Part shown: in pieces, positions 1 through 6,374 of the stretch
How the letters are laid out: every line of letters begins with the position of its first letter
How positions within the stretch are numbered: position 1 is the first letter of the stretch
NCBI GenBank assembly: GCA_002699335.1
Contig: PACG01000048.1
Span: 1-11,102, forward strand
DNA length: 11,102 bases
DNA from: Candidatus Poribacteria bacterium
Lineage (GTDB): Bacteria > Poribacteria > WGA-4E > UBA9662
Direction of reading: 5' to 3'
Notes under the pieces: model-generated
The model's input: only the letters and a program-made list of their open reading frames with translations
Told to the model about the DNA's origin: nothing
The model's database searches: none
Made by a program: the position numbers and the translations under genes

Positions 1-1474
1 GGTTACTTGTATCATGCACCTTAGTTTACACCATCACTTACCTTTTTACCAAATCCGACTTTCTGGATAAGATGCATCTGCTTGGTTGGCTAGAACCAAT
101 GATCTGGTGGTCGTTCTTCTTGACGGCTACTGTTTTTACCATGCTATGCCTGACCGTAATCGTTCGGCAACAGTAGGTCGAAAAAGAAAAACTCAGTTAC
201 CCCTTAGTTCACACCTACCGCTTGAAATGACACAAACGGCTGTTGGCTTCTTTCGAAATCGATTGCTCTGGCTCGGGTTTTCCTTGACCTGTTGTTTGGA
301 CTTACTCAACAGCTTTGCCTTCCTGTTCCCACACCTTCCCAGTCTACCGATGAAATACGATCTGCATACTCATTTTACCAGCCGTCCTTTCAATCCAATG
401 GGAAACGTACCGGTTCAGTGGAATCCTTACGTGATTGGACTAGCGTTCCCAATTCCCTAGACTTCCTCTTCTCCTGCTGGTTTTTGTTCCTTGTTTGCAA
501 AGCGCAATATCTCTTTGGGGCAATAAGTAGGTATTGATACTCCTAAACTATCCTTTTCCAGACCAACGGGTTCTAGGGGCTTATTTGGGGATTGCAATCG
601 TGGCACTGTGGCTGGCCCGGAAACCTTTTGCTCAAGTGATCCAAAGTGCGGTAGAATCGAATAATGAGACCAGGATGAACCGATGCGGTATAGGACTGCT
701 ATTTTAGGTGTGTTAGCAGGTGGCGTGTTTTTGGTGTTTTTTTTCTGGTCTACATGGCAATTGCTCTCGGCTTCACTCGCATGCGAGCCGAACTTGCTTC
801 CCCCTTGCAAGGCATTCACTACTCTGGCCCGCTTCAACTGTTTGTAGCGGTCGTGGGCAGTCACCGATTGTCTAGATCCACCTTAACGGCAGCTGCGCCA
901 TATTGGACCTTCACTAAGGAGGTTCGTAACAACCCGATGCTTTTTTTGTTAGAACACTTTAAGCTGGCAGAAAGGTTTGGCATCAATACCTAACAGCTGT
1001 GGTTAGCAATGATTTTTGCCGTCTTTGTCAGTGCCTTTTTAACCTTCTTTGTTTTTCTCCAACTTAGCTACCATTGGGGAGTTGGCGAGGTGTCACCGGC
1101 GATACAGTCATCGAACGTTGGTTGAGTAAACCACAAGAGACCGATATTCCGTTTCTGATAGCAACGGGAGTGGGTTTGGCCATTGTGCTGGTCAATACAG
1201 CGCTTAGGCTACGTTTTATCTGGTGGCCACTTTTCATCCGCTTGGCTAACCCTTAGCCGGTTACTATCATTTTGAACGGCTGTGGTTTCCTTTCTTCATC
1301 GCTTGGCTGATGAAGTGGCTTTGCCTTCGACACGATGGTATCAAAACCTATCGCCGACGGCTACCCTTCTTTCTTGGTATGGTACTCGGCGAATTTACCT
1401 ATGGTAGTAGTAGTAGTTGGGGAATTGTCGGTTTGATTGCGGGTGAACGAACTTATACCTTTAAAAATTGGTGA
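1..1474 (+). pseudogene. Degraded DUF6785/DUF6784-type polytopic membrane protein gene, 5' end outside window
   Basis: Family-like sequence runs the whole stretch but changes frame repeatedly. In order I read: a hydrophobic segment followed by VRQQ-stop-VEKEKLSYPLVH (72-211), LPLEMTQTAVGFFRNRLLWLGF (216-280), LDFLFSCWFLFLVCKAQ (459-505), FPDQRVLGAYLGIAIVALW (555-611), MRYRTAILGVLAGGVFLV (683-736), MAIALGFTRMRAEL (754-795), HFKLAERFGIN (957-987), IERWLSKP (about 1107-1130), WWPL-HPLG-stop (1221-1249), and a C-terminal part with WFPFFIAWLMKW and LPFFLGMVLGEF ending at the TGA at 1472-1474. These blocks match, in order, the DUF6785 N-terminal and DUF6784 C-terminal patterns I know. In-frame stops lie at 174-176 (TAG where the family has Trp), 991-993 and 1247-1249 (TAA, the latter where Tyr is expected). 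Frame changes fall near 212, 456, 520-557, 672-683, 737-744, 1075-1110 and 1233. The family's function is not established. A transporter-like role in a glycan locus is inference. The DUF4091 gene downstream is a frequent companion. Confidence 0.85.
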
Positions 1475-1522
1475 AATGCGGATCTATCTGCCATGATTAG
1501 GCCGATTTGAACCAGTTTTGTA

Positions 1523-1551
1523 TTGACAAATTAACCCAACAGATGCACAAT
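1523..1551 (+). promoter_or_regulatory. Candidate sigma70-type promoter upstream of the DUF4091 gene
   Basis: A perfect -35 hexamer TTGACA lies at 1523-1528. After a 17-base spacer comes CACAAT at 1546-1551, which matches four of six positions of the -10 consensus. It sits about 130 bases upstream of the DUF4091 start, in the spacer that follows the broken membrane protein gene, so it could drive the intact gene independently. The weak -10 box and the absence of any other evidence keep this tentative. Confidence 0.35.
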
Positions 1552-1669
1552 TAGGTCTTGAAATCTCGATCATAAAGTTATTGTAGATGGAGAAGGTACT
1601 CTGCTACCAAGGTCTAGAGATACCTTTTCTCAAAGTTGCGTTTGCCTTCGCTTAACCGGGCAAGCTAAA

Positions 1670-1675
1670 AAGGAG
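1670..1675 (+). promoter_or_regulatory. Ribosome binding site deciding the DUF4091 start
   Basis: AAGGAG, preceded by further A residues, is a near-perfect Shine-Dalgarno sequence. It directly abuts the TTG at 1676, which is too close to serve as start. It stands 9 bases before a second in-frame TTG at 1685, which is the usual spacing. The start at 1685 also gives a conventional signal peptide with a Lys directly after the initiator. Confidence 0.7.
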
Positions 1676-1684
1676 TTGAGAAAC

Positions 1685-4600
1685 TTGAAAAACATTGCTG
1701 GATCGCTCTTGCTGGTCTTATTCTCTTTACCCTGTCTGTTGGCACAAGCTGTATTGCCACCCAACCAACAGGCATTAATTACTAACGGTGGATTTGAAGG
1801 GCAAGAAGGCAATTCCCCCATGGGGTGGATCTTATCTTCCAAGACAGAAGGCAAATGGGAGTTCAGCGGTAAAACAGGCCGAAGTATCAGTGTTTCTGGG
1901 GAAGGTCAAACCTCCAGTTACTGGAAATCTGAAAATAATCCTTTCGCCCCCAATACAACATATCGTTTAAGCTTTTCAGTCCAAACCAATGGCGTTGGGA
2001 CTGCCATTGCAGGATCGCACCTGGCGAATATAGATCTGATAGATCTACAAGCCGATACTAGCTGGCAGAGTCGCGATTTTATTTTTACAACCCCACAGCA
2101 CGTGACCGATGCTTTCCTGAGATTTGGTCAGTGGCAGTTTGATGGCAAAGTTTATTTCGATAATATTTCCTTGGTTAAGGTCACTCCTGTTCATCGCCAT
2201 CGTAATAATTTGGAGTTAGGCAAAGGCGAGTTGATCCACGATGGAGAATATGTTTTCTACTCCGACTTTACTGAGATCGACGGTAATGTTTCGCGTTGCT
2301 TACTCCAACACAGTGCCAGTTTCAATACCGATCGCTGGATCTTATCAGCTCAGGACGAAATTGTCTATGCTCATACGTTGCCAGACCAGAGCCAACAAAG
2401 TGGGGTTATCAGGTTACAAGTTCAGAAACGCGACAATGCTACTCTTTTGGTAGAATGCGATGCCGACGGGAATTTCAGCACCGGTGCTATAACGGTAAAA
2501 GAGATCGATAAAAACGGACAATATCAGGTTCAAATTCCGACTCAGTTATTACCCTCCAATTCTATCTTTATTCGGCTGAAGTCGACAGGAGATTGCCAGA
2601 TTATCGACTACCAGTATCAGGCACAACTCGAAGATGATGCTCTTCAATTTATCGGTGATACAAATTATGTCGAGGTTCTATCAGAGACAGGTGCAGTTGA
2701 CGTTTCCTTCAAAACGATCGGAGATCTGAATAGCGGTGATCATAACCAGGTTGTCATCGACATTGCTAACCTGATTAACTACAGCTTAGAATTAGAAGCT
2801 ACCCTGCAAATTACCCCTTTGGTATCTACGGATACTTTCGCTTCAAATGATGCAGATCAAGGTACCTCCCTCCAGACGATTACCCCTGGTCGGCGTACCT
2901 TCACTGTCGGGGTGGCCGAGACTTGGGAGGTTCGTTGGACCGATTATAGGCTCCAACAAGTGGGCAATTATGAGATGCAGATTGAAGTTGCTGACCGATT
3001 TTACGGAGAACCGGTCTTTCTGGCTCGGATTCCATTCCATGTACCGATATTATATCAAGCCAACTATGGAGAAATAGTCTCTCAAGATTCGACATTAGCA
3101 ACGGTCTGGTGGGCAGATAGCACTCGAAAGATCAGCCGGCAACAGGTGCCACCGACCAATCAAACATCGCTGATTCGCCTGAGTACCGCCAAAAACGAAC
3201 ATGAGCCCTTCCAACTGGTCATTCGCCCAAAGTACCGCTTATCACAAGTAACGGTGGCTTGTAGCAACTTCGTTTCGGATCAAAACGACCTGATTGAAGC
3301 AAATCGGGTCCAGATTAACAAGGTCGATTACGTTTTGGTACGTCATCCATCAGATAGTGTTGGTGTTAGAGGCTACTGGCCAGACCCACTTCTACCGCAT
3401 ACAGTACCACTGGAACTCGAGTCCAGACAAAATTATCCGTTTTGGCTGACTTTTTATACTCCTTCAGATTTGCCGGCAGGCACCTATCGTGGATCAGTTA
3501 TTATCAGTGGCACTTTAGGGACAGATGCTATACTCTCTGAGGGGAAGATTCGCCAACCTGTAGAAATCCGTCAGCAATTGAGTGCCACCAAGCAACGTGA
3601 GGCCTCGATCGGCTACCACCTAAACTGTATTGATGCCTCTGGCGCTCAGTCTCGTAGTGCCGAAATCGAAGTGGAAGACATCCTACTACCAGAATCAATG
3701 GCTGAACAAGCTAAAGTCGTCGAAGTTCTGAAAGAAGGGAGCATCTGGCAAGAGACGATTGAGGTCGAACTGGAAGTCTGGGACTTTACCCTATCTGACG
3801 AAGCACATGTCCGATCTAGTTTTGGATTCGATCCAGAAAATGTTAGAAAGTATCATTTACTGACCGACGATCAAGAGTTAGATGAAGTGTTGGAAAAGTA
3901 TTATCAAAACTTTGCTAACCACCGTATCTCTCCCCAGAACCCGATGCAGACCAATCCTATTTTCACCGACTTTGAAGGAAACTGGTGGATTGATGGAGAA
4001 CAAGACTCAACTGTTAAAATCGAGGGGAATCACAGCCTCAAAGTAGTTGATGACGATGCAACCGGCAATGTAGCCGCAATCAATATAAACCTGATTTCCA
4101 TAGACTCGACTAAATCTTATGAGCTCAGTTGGCATGTCAAAACAGAAAAACTACAGCAGCCGTATCAGGTTTCCATCGTCTGTCTGGATCAGAACAGCGA
4201 TATCTTGCAAATTATAGATTTACCTTTCGTTGGTAGTGGTACATGGGAAAAAGAGTGGACTCAAATTGGGGCTTTTCCCACTGAAACCGAGTTTATTCGT
4301 ATAGGCTTCTTTCCCGCTAGAGCATCCGAATCAGGAACTAAGACTGGCACTGCTTGGTTTGATGCCACTTTACTAAGTGCTTTACCGACGGGTGAAAATC
4401 TGATTCCAGACCCAAATTTTGAACGTTCAATCACCGACTGGAATATCACATTGGATACCCAACGCTTCGAGCCTGTCGCCAAGCGTTATTTGGATCAATT
4501 CCACTTCAATACCTTTCATCTGCCACTAGAAGGCATGGGACATCGGACCTTGCAAGGGCACCGAGTAGGAGAAATTGAGGGACATCAAGTGGGAACGCCC

Positions 4601-5494
4601 GAGTACGAAATTTTGTTCAGTGGCTACCTGACCCAGTTGCAAAACTATTTGGAAAGCGGTGGGTGGCTGGAGAAAGCTTATGCCCACTGGTTTGATGAAC
4701 CTGTTGCCAGCGATTACCAATTTGTCAAAGCAGGCATGGATCGGATTCATCAGGTTGCGCCCAAAATCAGCCGATTGTTAACAGAACAGGTCGAACCTGA
4801 GCTAATCGATAGCGTTGATGTCTGGTGTCCGATTGTCCCTAACTTTAATCCTAGCCGAGCCCAAGAGCGAAAGGAAAATGGGGATCAAGTTTGGTGGCAT
4901 ATACGCAGCGAGCCAAAAGCACCCTATGTGGGACTGTTCATAGATCATAATGCCATTGATCTACGTATGTGGTTGTGGCAAACCTGGTACTACGGCGTCG
5001 ATGGCATTCGGATATGGCAAACCAACTACTGGACCAGTCAAGACAAGTTTCCAGATCAGGAAGCAGGGCAAATGCCACAAAATCCGTATCTAGATTCGAT
5101 TAGTTATTCATCTGGTAGTCTACTGACAGAAACACAGGTTTCTAATTGGGGTAATGGTGATGGCCGTCTTATCTACCCACCCAAATCGATATTGGCTTCT
5201 TATGATACCGGACAACTGGCAAAATCCACCAGTGGGCCAATCAACTCAATTCGGCTGGAGATACTGCGGGAAGGAATCGAAGATTACGAGTATTTTTGGA
5301 CTCTTCGAGATCTCATTTCACAAGAAAAAGCGGCTAGCCCAGAAAGTACAGTTGCCCGTGAAGCAGAGGGATACTTAGTTGTTCCAGATACCGTTCTAAC
5401 CAGTTTAGTTGGCTATACTAAAGACCCAACTCCACTCTATGCACATCGAGCTGTGTTGGCACAGATGATCCTTAGGCTGACAAATGGACCATAA
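1685..5494 (+). CDS. Secreted DUF4091 (GH123-like) multidomain glycoside hydrolase-family protein
   Basis: About 1269 residues, read from the TTG at 1685 (TTG 1676 is the longer alternative). Residues 1-21 form a signal peptide (Lys, then a Leu-rich core, LLAQA). Residues about 34-168 look like a jelly-roll carbohydrate-binding module (NGGFEGQ at the start, VYFDNISLVKV at the end). Residues about 475-640 resemble the beta-sandwich before GH123/DUF4091 domains (GYWPDPLLP, PSDLPAGTYRGSV). The catalytic-like region begins near 735 (YYQNFANHRISP), is interrupted at about 755-925 by a second binding-module-like segment (FTDFEGNWW to TAWFDA, then NLIPDPNFE), and resumes with RYLDQFHFNTFHLPLEGMG. 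HWFDEP contains D1004-E1005, the adjacent acid pair used in GH123 enzymes. RMWLWQTWYYGVDG and REGIEDYEYFW (from R1195) are typical DUF4091 sequence. The likely role is extracellular or periplasmic glycan or glycoside processing, but the substrate cannot be told from sequence. GH123 hydrolyses N-acetylgalactosaminides, and many DUF4091 proteins are uncharacterised. The gene follows the wrecked membrane protein gene and is followed by a terminator-like hairpin. Confidence 0.88.
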   Translation: MKNIAGSLLLVLFSLPCLLAQAVLPPNQQALITNGGFEGQEGNSPMGWILSSKTEGKWEFSGKTGRSISVSGEGQTSSYWKSENNPFAPNTTYRLSFSVQTNGVGTAIAGSHLANIDLIDLQADTSWQSRDFIFTTPQHVTDAFLRFGQWQFDGKVYFDNISLVKVTPVHRHRNNLELGKGELIHDGEYVFYSDFTEIDGNVSRCLLQHSASFNTDRWILSAQDEIVYAHTLPDQSQQSGVIRLQVQKRDNATLLVECDADGNFSTGAITVKEIDKNGQYQVQIPTQLLPSNSIFIRLKSTGDCQIIDYQYQAQLEDDALQFIGDTNYVEVLSETGAVDVSFKTIGDLNSGDHNQVVIDIANLINYSLELEATLQITPLVSTDTFASNDADQGTSLQTITPGRRTFTVGVAETWEVRWTDYRLQQVGNYEMQIEVADRFYGEPVFLARIPFHVPILYQANYGEIVSQDSTLATVWWADSTRKISRQQVPPTNQTSLIRLSTAKNEHEPFQLVIRPKYRLSQVTVACSNFVSDQNDLIEANRVQINKVDYVLVRHPSDSVGVRGYWPDPLLPHTVPLELESRQNYPFWLTFYTPSDLPAGTYRGSVIISGTLGTDAILSEGKIRQPVEIRQQLSATKQREASIGYHLNCIDASGAQSRSAEIEVEDILLPESMAEQAKVVEVLKEGSIWQETIEVELEVWDFTLSDEAHVRSSFGFDPENVRKYHLLTDDQELDEVLEKYYQNFANHRISPQNPMQTNPIFTDFEGNWWIDGEQDSTVKIEGNHSLKVVDDDATGNVAAININLISIDSTKSYELSWHVKTEKLQQPYQVSIVCLDQNSDILQIIDLPFVGSGTWEKEWTQIGAFPTETEFIRIGFFPARASESGTKTGTAWFDATLLSALPTGENLIPDPNFERSITDWNITLDTQRFEPVAKRYLDQFHFNTFHLPLEGMGHRTLQGHRVGEIEGHQVGTPEYEILFSGYLTQLQNYLESGGWLEKAYAHWFDEPVASDYQFVKAGMDRIHQVAPKISRLLTEQVEPELIDSVDVWCPIVPNFNPSRAQERKENGDQVWWHIRSEPKAPYVGLFIDHNAIDLRMWLWQTWYYGVDGIRIWQTNYWTSQDKFPDQEAGQMPQNPYLDSISYSSGSLLTETQVSNWGNGDGRLIYPPKSILASYDTGQLAKSTSGPINSIRLEILREGIEDYEYFWTLRDLISQEKAASPESTVAREAEGYLVVPDTVLTSLVGYTKDPTPLYAHRAVLAQMILRLTNGP

Positions 5495-5506
5495 TAGATC
5501 TAGGAT

Positions 5507-5560
5507 TAGAAGCCGGTCAATAGGTCTAACTGTGGCAAGGTTCTCGGCTTCTAGCTTTTT
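5507..5560 (+). terminator. Probable intrinsic terminator after the DUF4091 gene
   Basis: TAGAAGCCG (5507-5515) and CGGCTTCTA (5545-5553) form a perfect 9-bp inverted repeat, followed by GC and five Ts (5556-5560). It starts 12 bases after the DUF4091 stop and ends 15 bases before the batC-like start. The 29-base loop is long for a classic terminator, so a leader hairpin or attenuator for the downstream genes is an alternative. Confidence 0.55.
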
Positions 5561-5575
5561 CACCAAGAGGAAGGG

Positions 5576-6370
5576 ATGCATCCGACTCTAGTCGGTGTGT
5601 GCCGCTTATCGCTTGTACGTCTGCTCCTGTCGATCTACATTTTTTTCTTGGTCGGGTGGATCGGTGGAGGCAGAGCCAAGATCCGTCAAGGCCATCAGCA
5701 CTATATATCGGCTAACTATGATCGTGCCAAGCAGGACTTTGAGGCCGCTTGGGATCAAGAACCTTCGCTTTCCAATTTCAACCTAGGTGCCACCTACTAT
5801 CAACAACAACAATTCGATTCAGCGGAGGCCTATTTTCAAAAGGCACTGATGGATCGAGCAGACCTGGTTAAATCCGATGTTCATTACAATATAGGCAATG
5901 TGCAGTTTCAGGCCGGGAAGATAGATCAGGCGATTGAGTCCTATAAATCTTGCCTGCGATTGAATCCTGACGATCTGGACGCCAAGCATAATCTCGAAGT
6001 GGCTCTGAATCAGAAGCGCAAACAAGAGACTGATCAAGGCCAATCAAACGATTTATCTGATGAGAACTCTCGGCTGAAAGATAACAAAAACGCTGACGAT
6101 TCTCAGCCTGAGAAAAACGATCGGGATGTCCAGCAGCAACGATCCAAGCAAGCAGATTCACCATCTAATCCATTCTATTCACCACAGCAACAAGACGCCG
6201 ATCAATCACGGCTATCAAAAAGATCTGACCTTGTTAACCCTGAGATATCGATGTCAAAAGAGGAGGCTATACGGCTCCTAGAAGTACTTCAGAAAGATGA
6301 ACAGGTGGTTCAAAAACAGTTTTTGCGGCGCAAGTTCGCCAATCAGCACAAGTCTGATAAAGACTGGTAG
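5576..6370 (+). CDS. Membrane-anchored TPR protein, BatC-like
   Basis: 264 residues from an ATG preceded by AGAGG five bases upstream. Residues 11-31 are a hydrophobic segment (LSLVRLLLSIYIFFLVGWIGG), either a signal peptide or a membrane anchor. Residues about 36-146 hold three TPR units. The second contains FNLGATYYQQQQFDSAEAYF, and the third contains NIGNVQFQAGKIDQAIESYK followed by LRLNPDD and AKHNL. Residues 147-222 are polar low-complexity sequence rich in Gln, Asp, Ser and Lys. The C-terminal SKEEAIRLLEVLQKDEQ (from residue 227) is a short motif seen at the end of BatC-type TPR proteins. In Bat systems these proteins act as scaffolds at the inner membrane or periplasm with VWA proteins and MoxR ATPases; the biochemical role remains poorly defined. 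The batD-like gene follows 4 bases after the stop, or overlaps it if its longer start is used, so the two are probably co-translated. The VWA genes that usually precede it are absent. Confidence 0.8.
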   Translation: MHPTLVGVCRLSLVRLLLSIYIFFLVGWIGGGRAKIRQGHQHYISANYDRAKQDFEAAWDQEPSLSNFNLGATYYQQQQFDSAEAYFQKALMDRADLVKSDVHYNIGNVQFQAGKIDQAIESYKSCLRLNPDDLDAKHNLEVALNQKRKQETDQGQSNDLSDENSRLKDNKNADDSQPEKNDRDVQQQRSKQADSPSNPFYSPQQQDADQSRLSKRSDLVNPEISMSKEEAIRLLEVLQKDEQVVQKQFLRRKFANQHKSDKDW

Positions 6371-6374
6371 ATCG

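Larger units (their letters stand above)
1475..1684 (+). other. Spacer between the broken membrane protein gene and the DUF4091 gene
   Basis: Apart from the promoter-like boxes and the ribosome binding site listed separately, no gene is visible. From the TGA at 1559-1561 the DUF4091 frame is open upstream of its start. Residues read from 1568 give DHKVIVDGEGTLLP, which faintly resembles a heparinase II/III motif, but no start codon precedes it, so it is not annotated as coding. Confidence 0.5.

Noticed and set aside
174..176. In-frame TAG read as a recoded or suppressed codon
   Set aside because: The same gene also has TAA stops and several frame changes, and the neighbouring genes use TAG and TAA as ordinary terminators. 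Decay explains it more simply.
86..460. 124-residue + strand open frame read as a separate gene
   Set aside because: From about position 216 onward it carries DUF6785 family sequence that continues in other frames on both sides, so it is a piece of the broken gene. The part before that is out of frame. The open frames at 292-537, 754-993 and 1074-1256 are other pieces of the same gene.
457..864. 135-residue open frame on the minus strand
   Set aside because: It lies antisense to recognisable family sequence, has no familiar motif, and exists only because the opposite strand is hydrophobic coding DNA.
1676..1684. TTG 1676 as the DUF4091 start
   Set aside because: It directly abuts the Shine-Dalgarno sequence with no spacer. 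The TTG at 1685 has 9-base spacing and a better signal peptide start.
6297..6374. ATG 6297 as the batD-like start
   Set aside because: It would overlap the TPR gene by 74 bases and place about 46 residues before the hydrophobic core of the signal peptide. It is not excluded, because neither start has a good ribosome binding site.
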